Shown here: positions 13,136 to 25,115 of the stretch, one piece after another
Layout: the number at the start of each line of letters is the position of its first letter
Position numbering within the stretch: the stretch's first letter is position 1
Source of the DNA: Cristatella mucedo
Lineage: Eukaryota; Bryozoa; Phylactolaemata; Cristatellidae
Direction: 5' to 3'
NCBI GenBank assembly: GCA_009760855.2
Contig: WPIO01000038.1
Coordinates: 1,517,001 to 1,581,000 of the forward strand
DNA: 64,000 nt
The notes under the pieces: generated by a model
Told to the model about the DNA's origin: nothing
Databases searched by the model: none
Seen by the model: the letters and a program-made list of their open reading frames with translations, nothing else
Position numbers and translations under genes: made by a program

Positions 13136-14689
13136 CTGAACTATGGTAATTTGGCCCCCTGTCAGCTCTCAGCCTAACGTTAACACGTTTGCCGTCCACC
13201 ACCCACGTCATTGCTTAAAGCTATGCAGGAACTTTTACTTGTATTTTAAGTTGACTATGTCGTAATCCGTGGTTACCGAGTTCAAAAAGCCATTGCAATT
13301 TAGTTTCCTGCCAGTTTTAATTTGTGCTTGAAAGTAAATGTACGCTTTGCGCACTGTCAGGCACCAGAAGCTAGCACCCAATTGATTAAAAAAAGACTGT
13401 TCTAAGCAAAGGACATGTGCTCAGTGTATTTAGGTTTAGGAGCTCCGTATTGTTGCCGGGCTGTGCAAGCTTTAGCTTGACCGACTTGCACAGAGGCCGC
13501 AGCAGCAACTCGTTAGCCGTGCTTTGAAGCGTCTGTTCTGCACACGCACAGTAGTGGCTTCTCGCTAAAAGCCTTAGGCTGGAAAATTTAGAAACACTTG
13601 TAACTTAGTTATTCGCCGCTGACGCCTGAATAGCACTTGTGAAGTCGCACCTAAAAGTAAGACAACGGGAACTTTATATTTGCTTGGAAATGATAGATGA
13701 TACTATTTTATCTTATAAGTTGAAATAATAATAACAACAGTTAGATATACAATTTGATGACAATACGATTACATATCATATTTGCTTAGATATAGGCTGG
13801 TGTTTCGACGATAGCTGAGGGCGGCAGTAATAACGAGCATGCAAACCGTTGCATACACAGTCCATATCAATAGAAGAGTAGATGAGTCTTTTAGACACTC
13901 ACAAGTGTCCAGAACCTACCCTTTCAAATAAATCTCTCGTTGAGCTGCTACAGCACAGCTGTCCAATTCAACGCCCAGAGAACAGCTTAGACTGTTGAAC
14001 GCCTTGAGCTGTTTAGGCCGCCCAAGCACGGACTACGACAAACCGGATGTTGATCGTTCTCTCATAGCGTGAATTACTATCTCGACGGCAACCATCTCGC
14101 TGATGTAGAAAATTAATCTTGATCTGCCCCTTCGATTGCGCTGCCATTTTTAAATTAACACAATCCTGATCTAGTTTACGATGTATAGTATAAGTATAGT
14201 GCCCTAGCATAGCGAGATATAGGGACGGGAAACATAACACAATCAAATATATTCGATGCCAACTTTCGGCTTTGCCATCTCGTAAGGCTCTGACAAAAAT
14301 TGTTAGTAGTTATTGCCAAAGGTCATCTTCTTATCTATTTGTATGGCTATCTTGTCTCCATATTCATCAGCGGCAGCCGAAATAGCACCTAAACATCAGC
14401 CATTCATTCGCCTCAACCAATCAGTACTCACTAGCTACTATTCAGTACCACAGTCAAATTTGTCGTGATCGTTCTGACTGGTTTTGTCACAACATCGGTT
14501 GACCTACTACAATCTCATTGCGACCAAAGAACCAACTCCTAACTGAAAAGCAAAGAGGAAAGTCACATTCAGATAGCAATTTCTGAGAGATCAGAGCGTC
14601 TTTTTTTCTGATAGTGGTGCACACACAGAAGCATCGAAGTTCAAAAGTTGGCAAACAAAATCGTGCCGTTTGTTTCAACCGTGGGACAC

Positions 14690-14706
14690 AGGCAGGGAGA
14701 GAAAGA

Positions 14707-14763
<57 letters not shown>

Positions 14764-14780
14764 TGTGTGTGTGTGTGTCC
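14690..14780. repeat. (GA)n-(GT)n microsatellite
   Basis: About 60 bp of GA followed by GTGTGTGTGTGTGTGTGT. No gene seen on either side (13136-14690 and 14781-15107 hold nothing recognisable). Confidence 0.95.
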
Positions 14781-15107
14781 ATGTGGGAGAGAAGATATAG
14801 ACAAGCTTAATTTAAGGTAGAAGATACAGGAGTCTGCAATCTTATTAAATTGCTCCGCCGTGTACGACTGTGAGTAATGTATGCAGTCCTAATATTCATG
14901 CTTCTTTGAAAATTATTTCCATCTTTCAGTGCGATCAAGTTTTAGGACTGAAATTTTCAATTGTTGATCTCTTTCCTGACCAACAGAAACTCGCCTCATT
15001 CGGGGATCACACAGAGCATACTACAAGTGATCCGTATTGTATTGAATTGAGCCAATTCAGCAAGAGTCGTTATTTCTCGGATTACTCAAGATAGCTTGCT
15101 GAAGTCA

Positions 15108-15245
15108 TATGCAGATAGTAACAGTAATAATACCGCAAGTAAACAGTGCCCTATGAGAACTAAGTCTCTCTCTAGGCGCTTAACAAATGCTTTTAATAAA
15201 GCATCCAAATTCGTTAGTGAAGAATAGCACTGTGCGAGTAAGCTT
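15108..15245 (-). mobile_element. LINE A9: family A tail remnant
   Basis: AACAGTAATAATACC tail followed by GTGCCCTATGAGAACTAAGT and TCTAGGCGCTTAACAAATGC, i.e. the reverse-complement 3' end. Confidence 0.65.
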
Positions 15246-15261
15246 AGGTACAGGAGTAATA

Positions 15262-15408
15262 ATCATAGAATAATAAAAAATAATTTATTTATATAACGCC
15301 ATAAGAGAATTTCATCTCTATTCAGGCGCTTCACACATGCCACAGGGCTCGAGCCCAAGACCTCTAAGATACCTTGGTCAGGGCGAGCTTCTTAACCGCT
15401 GGGCCAAA
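15262..15408 (-). mobile_element. SINE-A copy 1 (tRNA-derived)
   Basis: The reverse complement starts GCTTGTTTGGCCCAGCGGTT (A-box-like), with a degenerate B box GGCTCGAGCCC about 60 nt on, then a tail GTGAAGCGCCTGAATAGAGA and GGCGTTATATAAATAAATTA. Lies between LINE fragments A9 and A10. Confidence 0.8.
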
Positions 15409-15410
15409 CA

Positions 15411-16320
15411 AGCTAATAATTCGTCTGTATGACGCCCTCACATAACTAGATCTCTTTTTAGGCAATTTTAATATTTGCTACAAAGGAAGTATGATCGAAT
15501 GCTTAGTGGTAGCATGCTCAATGTCGCAAAGTATAACCTTGTTTGAGGTGGTATACACAGTGTCAACATGCAAGTATGGCTAGTGGCAGCATGCACAGTG
15601 TCAGCACACATAAGCAAGCTAAGGATGAATCGCATAAACGGACTAAACGCTCTGATAAATAGATGCGTTTTTAGCTTTAATTTTTGAAATGTCGTCGAGT
15701 GAGTGGATATTATGACGCCTGTTGGGAGTGAGCTCTAGGCTTTGGGAGCATACACACTAAAGGTATGGTCTCCAAAGGATTTGAGGTTCTGCGAGGTGTT
15801 ACAATAAGATTTTATTTAGAAAAACAGGCATTGCGATGCTTGTCGTGGTGGGGGAGTAGATCTGATAGGTAGGCTGGAGCTAAAAAAATAAAGGGACCTC
15901 AAAGTGAATAACAGAACCTTGAAGTCGACGCGGTGCTTGACTGGGAGCCAGAGCAGGTTGGTGAGAAGTGGTTTGATGTGGCAACTGTGACGGTCACGAC
16001 AGACAAGCCTAGCTGCAAGCAGAGACATGCACCAGCTGTAAGCGTCTGATAGCGCAGGCTTGGATGTCACAAATGCGTGAACTAATTTAAATGTATTATT
16101 CTTGTCCTAGCAAGCCCGATTTTTAGCAATATTACGTAGCTGAAAGGATGGAGATTTGTTTGTGGAGCTTATGTAGTTGTCTAATGAAATGTCACTTTGG
16201 AAAAAGATACCTAGATTTCCTGCAGATGACACAGGACTAATGCTAACAGACCCGATTGTGAGCGTAAGATTGTCCAACTCTTAATCATAATTGGTTTTCT
16301 CATAACTAGTAACTTGGTTT
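15411..16320 (-). mobile_element. LINE A10: family A 3' half, degraded
   Basis: The 3' UTR is at 15411-15790, then coding text AARLVCRDRHSCHIKPLLTN and LLWLPVKHRVDFKVL on the minus strand. Stops and shifts throughout. Confidence 0.8.
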
Positions 16321-16404
16321 TACGAATGATGATTTACAAAGTACCCAGAAACTTCAACGAGGAGCAGATAGTTATATGCTTTATGCATACCGTCAAATAG
16401 GGAA

Positions 16405-16600
16405 AGGTTATGAAGTTAGGAGAGAGAAAGGTCTAGGCTTTTTGAGAAAACTATCTAAAGGCATGGTCTCCATAGGATTTGATATTGCTTTTAAAGCATA
16501 GCTACATAACTTAAGTTAGAAGAGCGAGTGGTATGATGCCTAGCGAGACTGGGTAATAGTTTGACTTGGTAGGAAGGAGTTGTGACATGACATAAAAGAA
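16405..16600 (-). mobile_element. LINE A11: short family A coding fragment
   Basis: Matches the GGTCTCCAAAGGATTTGAGG to GAGCGAGTGGTACGATGC stretch seen in A13 and A14, much diverged. Abuts satellite block 4. Confidence 0.5.
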
Positions 16601-17460
16601 GAGAAAATAGCTTGAATGCATTGCCTGCAACGGCCCTGCCCCATACCTCAATCTGCCGCAATCTGCAGAACAGCAACCAAAACCCGTACACTAGAAGCTC
16701 TAGTTATGATTGCACGCTGCTCTAGTCTTTGGTTACTGCGTACTCGCATAATTTTTCTGTAATTTCAACGACCCTTCTGCAGCAATGCACTACAATCGAT
16801 TGCAATGGCCGGGGCCAATACCTCAATCTACAGCAATGATGCAAAATGAAATCGGTTTCGCAATACACAAATTTTGAATTCACGGTATAAAGTACACTGG
16901 TTAAGGTCAACCACATCATTTTACGCAATTGCGCTCTTACAGTCTCGAGCAATGCATGGCAATCTACGGCAACGGCTCGCCTTTAAGTAGCAGTCCACGG
17001 CAATCCGTGACCAATCAACCACAAATTAGGTGTACGAAGTGCCAATTGTCATCGCATTTCACTTACCTTTTTTTTAAAAGTGAAATTTTAGAACTTTCAA
17101 GCTACTTTGCATGTTAATTGTCAACAACGTGCGGTAATCGACTGCAATGGTAGGGGTCAATATCAAAATCCATGGCAAATTAACGAGAAATCGTCTTCGC
17201 GAAGCTCTAATTATCAATGCGTGTAACATATCGCTGTGGTCGCACATACTTTCCACCCGCTCTGATCGTTCAACCTTTGTCAATGCATGGCAATCGACGG
17301 CAATGGCTCGGGCAAATACTGAAATCCATTACGATCCATCGCAAATCCACGGAAAGTGAGTGGGCCACGATCAAACATATCTTACGGGTAACAGCGAACT
17401 CTGTTAAAAGTGCAGTCACATCCTTTCAACCAATCGTGAACGTACAGTCGCGAGCAATGA
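16600..17460. repeat. Satellite block 4 (least interrupted)
   Basis: Cores at about 16619, 16786, 16952, 17130, 17284 and 17456 give spacings of roughly 150-180 bp. It serves as the uninterrupted reference for blocks 1-3. GC-rich non-repetitive sequence begins abruptly after 17460. Confidence 0.8.
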
Positions 17461-18156
17461 ATGCGACTGCCGTTCGCCCGTCGACGAACGCCTACCGAGC
17501 GGCCCGGCGAAGGCGGCCAATACTGGTCCGAACAAACGTTGGAACACTCGCTTAAGCACTCAGGCGCTGCCGAGCCCAGCAATCAGTACGCATTTAAGTG
17601 CGTGAGACTGCCCCGTAAGAATCGCTGCAACTACGAATACTTTGTCTGGCTTAGGCACCAACCACTGGGTCTGCTGTGCGTTGAGCGTCGAGCATGCCTC
17701 TTCTCCTCACTCCGTCGCACGGCCAGCCAGACCCGGTACTGGACTTTTCCTAACTTCAACCCCAGGTGTGTCCTGAAGGAATCGCCGCCTGTTGGAATAC
17801 TCTGTCCGGCAAAGGCGAACACCACTTAGTCAGCAGGCCTTCAAGCGTCTAGCGTTTCCTCTCAGCCTCGCTCCTCGGACGGGACGGCCAGCCCTAGAGA
17901 CCGTACTTCTAGCGTCAAGCCTCGTGGCAGCCTGAACGAGATGCCGCTACGTGGAATAATCCGACCGGCTGAGGCGACAACCACGCGGTAGTACGACTCT
18001 GTTAAGGTCGGCAAGCTTTCGGACTTTACCTATTTGGATTCTGTCACCACCGCACTTTGCCAGTCGCGTACTCGGTCGCCGCTGGACACGGCCATTTGCG
18101 GACTAGGTCGTTTTCGGACATAGCCGCCACGGGACTTTAGGGTAAGTTTTTGACAG

Positions 18157-18329
18157 TGCGGCCGCCCGACGTTGGACGCGGCTGTCCGCTGGTAGGCGGA
18201 AAGAATGCGATAACAAATAATTCAGCCTCATTTCGCGCACTTGCACGCAAAATGAGATCGTCGAGTTCGTAATCGCATTCTTTTCCGACGGCTCGGCGAA
18301 CAGCTGAGCAAGGCGACCGGGCGGCCGAA
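18157..18329. repeat. Imperfect 170-bp palindrome
   Basis: CGGCCGCCCG near 18160 faces CGGGCGGCCG near 18320. AAAGAATGCGAT (18200) faces ATCGCATTCTTTT (18273), and CTCATTTCGC faces GCAAAATGAG around a short centre near 18242. Arms are roughly 70% complementary by eye. GC-rich, not seen elsewhere in the window. Confidence 0.7.
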
Positions 18330-18471
18330 GCCGAGGCAAAGCAAGCACGTCGGCACGCTTTCGTCACGATCTTGCCATTCGTTACTAAGCACGTCGGCCC
18401 TGTCCTCTAGCTTTTGCCTTCCTCCTTCTCTTGACTTTTGTCTCGTCACTTGTTCGAGTCAGGAGCGGGAC

Positions 18472-18519
18472 GTCCTCCGAGCAGTCCTTCCGTCCCGAAA
18501 CGACTGCTCGGAGGAGGAC
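18472..18519. repeat. Inverted repeat, 13-bp arms
   Basis: GTCCTCCGAGCAG and CTGCTCGGAGGAGGAC, the right arm with three extra bases, separated by 19 nt. Confidence 0.8.
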
Positions 18520-19690
18520 ATGTTGCCGGAAGCGAGAGATGCGAGCGTGCACAGGTGCAATCAATGCCCCAAGCACCCGCTGGTCAGAACCGTGTTGCAC
18601 GGCCCCTATTTTGGGGAAGGATTGTTAGCGGCAGCAAGCGGAGGGGGTGTTGCAAGTCTCGATCGGCCACGAGAGGCCAGTGTATGCTCGAGAGTCAAGA
18701 AAGAGTCTGGCGTATGCGGTCAGAGATAGTCACTGTCCTCTGCAGGACAAAGTGCACGCTGAAACGTGACATCTTGCAGCAGCGATCAATTGATATATGC
18801 CAGGGCTCGTCTCCGATTCGATGCCTGTAATTTGTTATTGCGAAGACTGTGCGTGCCGACTTGGCTCAGCTTTGGACTCAAATGTGTCTGGTACCGGAGC
18901 AAATACTGGAATGGCGTGATAAACTAGAGAGAAAGCAGGTACTAAGTCCTGATGGCAAATTGCAATGCCGGTGTCTTAACGACAGCGACCGTACGACTTC
19001 TGTCAGAATAGCGTAGAAAGGGTAGCGAACTTACAGCAGTCTCACCATTAAACTATATTGAACTATATACTTTATTGAACTATATTGAATGCCGGAATGT
19101 AACATCAGTCGGAGTATGAAAGCGCTTGAGATTATTAGCGGCATTCTGACATATCTGGACGGTTGCTGCCTGCCTGCAGACGAAGATGCCACGCTGAAGC
19201 TGAGCATCAAAAGAGCTGTAGTCAATTGCGAAGGCAAGCGCTAGCGTCTCATGCACACACGCACGGACTTGAATGGCCACTGGACAAAGTCCCGGCAGCC
19301 TCCCGGCAGAAGCAACGTTGTTGTCGCGATCGCCTTGTCTTGTATGCCTCGGAACGCTGCCTGGACTGATGCCCTGCTGATTCCCGATACCAGAGGGGTG
19401 GGTAAAGGAAATTCAGTTCTCGTTAATCGCTTACCACAGCTCAGAGTACCCTACTTATCTCCGTGCGATAACAACGGGTACTTTGACTATATTTACTCAC
19501 AACTTGTTTTGGCTGCACCGGCTACTTCGGCTGCTTGCTTCAGGCATTTACCCTTGCAAAACCATTGCAACCCGGGAAAGAGATGATAGAGGTACCGAAT
19601 AACCTTCCGCAGGCCACTTCAATTGCCAATTTTTTAAACTTTCAGACCTTATTCCTGAACTGGCCAGTTTAAGTCTAAGTAGCAGCTGAC

Positions 19691-19750
19691 CTTGCTATCG
19701 TGAGCCTACACTACGCCTTCCTCCGGAGGCGCAGTGTAGGCTCAGCAAGA
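19691..19750. repeat. Strong hairpin
   Basis: TGAGCCTACACTACGCCT (19701-19718) faces AGGCGCAGTGTAGGCTCA (19727-19744) with one mismatch and an 8-nt centre. CTTGCT and AGCAAG extend the stem past a small bulge. Confidence 0.88.
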
Positions 19751-20221
19751 AACCCTGCGTTTAGGGGCAAAAACAACGAGAAAGTATCCGCTAGCAGGTT
19801 CGTCAGCAGTATACCGGGTTATAGAAAAACTTCGGTACGAACAGCTGCCGGCGCCAGTCACTATCCAGCAGCCTATACTTATACAACCTGTACCGCGTTC
19901 CGCGTTCCAGTCTTTCATCTGCTTCAGATCGCTCTCAAGGAAGACAATCGAAAATTCGCCCTCCAGCCTCCCCTTTAAGGACTCGCGTCAGATTTCGCAT
20001 GCTTCCACCGCTAAACTTTCTAGCACTTTTTTTTAAAATCCGCTCGCGCGTTTCTACGTGTATTTGCTGAAAGCATCCTACCAGGTTGAGACAAAGGATG
20101 GCTGAATCGCAAGTGGTCCGCGTTCTCCTGCAGTTAGAAAACGTCCTTTCACAGCTGTGACCTTTTCCATGGCTAGCCCTATGGAGACCGAGATGCATGC
20201 ATATTCAGCTATTTCTTATAG

Positions 20222-20425
20222 GATTAAAAGTGGTAAGCCGTGATGGCATACTAGCTAAGGCGGCTGGTTTTCACGACCTCGGTTCCGAGGTCGTGGAGGT
20301 TCCGAGGTCGTGGGTTCGAATCATGCGGTGGCAATTCTTTATCGCCACTGCAAGCGGTGGCGATAGCCATCAAGGCTCTTTTGTCGCTATACAAAAGAGG
20401 TTTTTAAATCAGCTAGTATTTTTTA
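20222..20425 (+). mobile_element. SINE-B copy 1
   Basis: Head AAGCCGTGATGGCATACTAG, B box GGGTTCGAATC, body TTTATCGCCACTGCAAGCGG and end TCGCTATACAAAAGAGGTTT. The head contains a duplicated GTTCCGAGGTCGTGG unit. Confidence 0.82.
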
Positions 20426-21044
20426 TCAGTGTAATTATAGCCCATACATTACGGTTTATGAATTCAAAGTTACTATTATCCAAGTTTTCAAAGTTATTGA
20501 AATGTAGAGCTAACAGAACGTACTCAGTGGAGCAGGAAGTATGCAAAAAGGATGATCATTATCTATTTCGGATAAGTAATTCGATCAAAGAAAATTCAAA
20601 TGGCCTAAAAGTTATTGGTAGAAGCAGGTTGCCGGACTGCGTCATGTCAAGCATGTGACTATCAGAGGTAAGCTATGCCCCTAATTTTGCATGCGATACG
20701 ATAGACTCGCTTTTAGAGCAAGCTTAGCTTTATTTACATAATTCATGCCGTCAAAGTATAAAAATTCAAGTGTTGACGAGATATTTTGTATAATGCTCAC
20801 CCGACTTGTTAACTTATTTACTATGGCACGGAGATTGCATAGAAGGCCACAAATGATTTCTTACGGCTGGTGCCGGAATCGCTATTACGATGACAATCCA
20901 ATGGCAGCTCTAAAAAATATTCGCACAATAGATTTATGGCAACGAATACTTTTGATAGTAGGCTCGTGACTTTAAGCATCTTGCTAAAAGTCTTCACAGA
21001 AAATTAAAGAGGTTTGACTTAATAGCTGCACAGACACCACCGGG

Positions 21045-21570
21045 AATTCAAAGTTCTTTAAACCACTTTTGGGTCCCATGATTTGTTGGCTTCAGCTTAC
21101 TTATCAGATCTACTCACCGACTGAGCTAGGCATTGTTAAACCGCTTTTCTTTCAATCATATCGGGTGGGTAAACCTCCTCCGAACTCAAATCCATTGGAG
21201 ACCATGCCCTTAGTCTCCATACTAAAAAATTCTGGAACTCGATCCCAACTGACATCACGACATCCCGACTTGATGAAATTTTTAAAGAAGCTAAAATACA
21301 CTCGTTTATCAACCTATATAGTTGGGTCTTCATCACTCGTCTTTTTTGTATGCTAATGTGAACTGACACTGCACATGCTGCTACAAACCAGTTCACGCTG
21401 TTGACACTGCACACGTCACCTTGACATTGTTATTTTGGTTGACGTCGTGCAGGCTACCGCTAAAGGTTTTATCATGCTTCTCTTAAAGCATTTTTAAAGC
21501 ACCCAGAAAGAATTAAAGCTCTTCGAGAATGCTATACAAACGTATTGTTATTTTATTATTATTATCATAA
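21045..21570 (+). mobile_element. LINE A12: family A 3' end
   Basis: Diverged C-terminal coding text (LTYQIYSPTELG, SRHPDLMKFLKKLK) plus 3' UTR and ATTATTATTATCAT tail. 20426-21044 in front holds nothing recognisable. Confidence 0.78.
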
Positions 21571-22961
21571 ATCAGAAGCCACTCATCCTACAAGTCATTA
21601 TTGAGACTCGTTTATCTCGTTTTGAAGACATACATTTTGAAGTTTCAACTTCAGGAAGTCAAAATCCGATTACATACCGAGTAAATTAACAGATAAGGAA
21701 TACATTTTTTAAAGGTTGGCACCAGGAGGCAGCCAGAATGACAAAAATCAGATGCTCGCAAGGCCAGTTCTAACAGCAGAAGCCGTGAGCTCTGTGCTGG
21801 AAAGGGTCGTTTGAGTGGAATGTTGTTCGACTCCGCTTGAGCTAACTGGCTATATCCCCACTTGACCTGTGAGCGATGACATTTTGAACGGGAAGATATG
21901 AGACCACTTGACATTACCACTAAAGCTGCACACTTCTGTAGTACAAGCTCTTTCATGCAGTCAACCAAAAATGACAGTTTTTCGATGCCAATTAAGAGTA
22001 AAAAAATTTTGCATGAAGTAAGTTGGGCGCCGAGAGGTTGTGTGCTAGCTGCTTAACACTATGCTCCCCGTTGTTTGATAAGAGTGTGGCTAAGACTAAC
22101 TTAAACAGCGAAGAATGTAACCTTGAGAAGTTAGGAATAAAAGCCAGCACAAAAATCACTTACTTCCTGTCTATTATTAATATTTATTTTCGATCATATG
22201 GAAAGGGGTAAGTGAGCAGATAAATCATTAGCAGCTGTGATAACTCAGCAAAGATTTGTCATCGAGCAATAGAGACTCGCAAAAGCTCGTACAGCGAGCC
22301 CGGTTAGAGCCATTCGCGCCACTAGCGGCAATAAAAGCGGGCGCAGCCAGACAACGGACCACCTTCTAACACGCGTCATAAGTGCAATAGGTGGAACCGT
22401 CGGCAGGTGCAACGCTCGGTCGACTAATGGGGCGTCGATGTTAAGTCTAACGCTGTTCCAATTTCGGCTAGTACTTGGGATATAACTTTGGCAATGAAAG
22501 TTACTCATTGTCCTCTTGAGTGCAAGTCTCACACAGCGGCGGCCTGTTGATATACAAGGAAAAACCTTTCGTTAAGCAGCTTTTTAATTGTGATTGAGCC
22601 GCTACCCTTGCCGTTTTAGTTGCAGCGCATCGCATCATGTTAGTCACGCCCTTCTAATTAAGCAGAAGCGTAGGAAGAGGCCTTAAGATCTCTTGATTTG
22701 TATTTTCGTCTGGGGATAAAATGAAACGATCCAAAATGCGAAGCCATTACCACGTTGCGGCATGCATGTCTGGCCGGTGCGAGCTTGCCGGCGAGTGCCG
22801 CGCCCTGCCGAAAAACTTATTTGAAACTACGCCAATGTAATTCGGCCAGCCCAACGCTCATATGAAATGAATACAATGGATCAACAATTCAGCTTCACCC
22901 TGCAACTAGTCGCGTGGCAAGCCAATGTAGCTACTTTATGTTTAGGCGAGAGCAACTGTGA
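21571..22961. other. No gene seen
   Basis: Unique-looking sequence between LINE A12 and A13. Frames of up to 105 codons without recognisable domains. Confidence 0.55.
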
Positions 22962-24447
22962 ATAATATTAATAATGATAATAATATTGCACTTGATAAAG
23001 CGCCCTCAGAGACCTTAATCTCTTTCTAGGCGCTTTACATTTGCTGCAAAGTGATATGCAATAGAATAGTAAGTAAAATCATGCTTGAAAAACAAACAAA
23101 ATGAATAATATGGTTAGAGGTGACATGCAAGGGGTCAGCATGCAAATGTGGTTAGTGGCAGCCTGCACAGTGTCAGCACGCATAAGCACATCAATGACGA
23201 ATCACAAGGACCCACTAAATGCTGTCCTAAATGGGTGTGTTTTTAAGTTTCTTTTAAATGTGGTCAGGTCAGGGGATGTTCTGACGCAGGTCGGGAGGGA
23301 GTTCCAGGCTTTGGGAGCATACGAGCTAAATGCACGGTCTCCAAAGGATTTAAGGTTTGTACGAGGTATTTCTAGACTGTTGGATTCCGAAAAGCGAGTG
23401 GTACGATGCTTGGCCTGATGGGGTAGTATATCTGAAAGATAGGCTGGAGCCATAGAATGAAGAGACCTAAAAGTGAGCGACAAAACCTTGAAGTCAATCC
23501 GTTGCTTGACTGGTAGCCAGTGCAGGTCGGCGAGAAGTAGAGTAATGTGGCAACTGCGACGCTCACGACAGACAAGCCTAGCTGCAGAGTTTTGCACCAG
23601 CTGCAATCGCCTAATCGCACATGCTGGTAGGCCAGTAAGCAGTGAGTTGCAGAAGTCGAGACGAGATGTCACGAATGCATGGACCAGCTTGGACGTGGTA
23701 TCCTTATCTAAACAAGCTCTAATTTTAGCAATGTTATGAAGCTGGAAATAGGCAGATTTGACTGTGGAGCTGATGTGGTCGTCTCACGAGAGGTCGCTTT
23801 GGAATATGACACCTAGATTTCGAGCTGATTCAACTGGAGATATGCTGGCAGAGCCAATTTTGAAAGTCAGCCTTTCCAATTTCTGAATCACACTGGGTTT
23901 GCCCATAACTAGTAAGTTAGTTTTATCATCGTTTAGTTTTAGAAAATTTGCTGCCATCCATGTGCGGATGTCTTCAATGCATGCAGCTAGTGAGTTGAGA
24001 GAATTTGAGGTGCTCTAAGGCTGGGAGGGATCAAAGCAAAGGTACAACTGAGTGTCATCCGCATAGAAGTGAAAGCCTAGATTGTGCTTGGCAATCGCAT
24101 CAGCAAAAGGGAGAGTATAAACCGTGAAAAGAACCGGACCTAGCACAGAGCCCTGAGGTACTCCACATTTTAGAGGTACTTCATATGATCTTTGTCCATT
24201 CACGTCAACACTCTGGAGTCTCCCACTGAGATAGGATCTGAACCACTGCAGAGCAGTGCCAGTGATGCCCAGGCGAGATGAGAGGCGCTCTAGAAGTACT
24301 TTGTGATCGATGGTATCAAAAGCTGCCGAAAGATCGAGCAAAACAAGAAGAGACACTCTACCCATGTCTGCATTCCTAAGTAGGTCGTTGGAATGTAGAA
24401 TATCATTTATTCCTTTTTGCGTTCTTAAAACCAGCTGGTCAGAATTT
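22962..24447 (-). mobile_element. LINE A13: youngest family A copy, RT to tail
   Basis: Minus strand. RT motifs LLDLSAAFDTIDHK, GVPQGSVLGPVLFTVY and FYADDTQLYLC are intact. The single frame runs through KLNDDKTNLLVMG to SRLDFCNSLLTGLPACAI and the family C-terminus, broken only by a TAG after the FDPSQP stretch (near 24015) and a TGA (TTA in other copies) near 23788. Truncated at 24447, about 65 bp before the polypurine tract. Confidence 0.9.
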
Positions 24448-24511
24448 AACTTTTAGAATATTCAAATTCTACGTACGTTTTGCCGTAATAATGCAGCTTA
24501 GCAGGCCACAA

Positions 24512-24581
24512 AATATAAATGCTTGAGAAAGAGGGAGGAACAGAGAGTGAGAGAGAGGAGAGAGAGAGAGAAAGACAGAGG

Positions 24582-24666
<85 letters not shown>

Positions 24667-24789
24667 GGAGAGAGGGAGAGCGAGAGAGAGAGACAGAGGG
24701 AGAGACAGAAAGAGAGAGACATAGAGAGAGACAGTGGAAGAGACACAGAGAGAGACAGAAAGAGCCAGAGAGAGAGAGAGAGAGACAGC

Positions 24790-24861
<72 letters not shown>

Positions 24862-25115
24862 GAGACAGAGAGTGAGACAGAGAGACACAGGGAGGGAGAG
24901 AGAAACCGAGACAAACAGAGAGAGAGAGAGAGAGAGAGCCACAGAGAGACAGAGACAGAGACAGAGACAGAGACAGAGAGAGACAGAGAGAAAGAGAGAC
25001 AGAGAGAGACAGAGACAGAGAGAGAGAGACAGAGAGAGACAAACACACACAGAGACAGAGAGAGAGAGAGAGAGAGACAGAGACAGAAACAGAGATAAGA
25101 CAGAGACAGAGAAAG
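24512..25115. repeat. 600-bp GA-rich polypurine tract
   Basis: Almost pure purine on the plus strand, built from GA runs and GACAGAGA, GAGACAGA and GGAGAGA variants. It opens several overlapping frames of RE/SL dipeptides, which are artefacts of composition. 25116-25589 beyond it holds nothing recognisable. Confidence 0.97.

Larger units (their letters stand above)
17461..20221. other. GC-richer stretch without a recognised gene
   Basis: Composition shifts sharply after satellite block 4 and stays GC-rich to about 18700. Frames of up to 130 codons overlap on both strands, as expected for GC-rich DNA, and none resembles a known family. It contains the palindromes and hairpin listed separately. 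Confidence 0.6.

Noticed and set aside
17460-18830. GC-rich frames of up to 130 codons as coding exons
   Set aside because: Frames overlap on both strands with no domain, splice pattern or homologous copy; GC-rich composition alone explains them.
20197-20658. 153-codon plus-strand frame as a gene
   Set aside because: Its first half is the SINE-B copy, and the rest has no recognisable domain.
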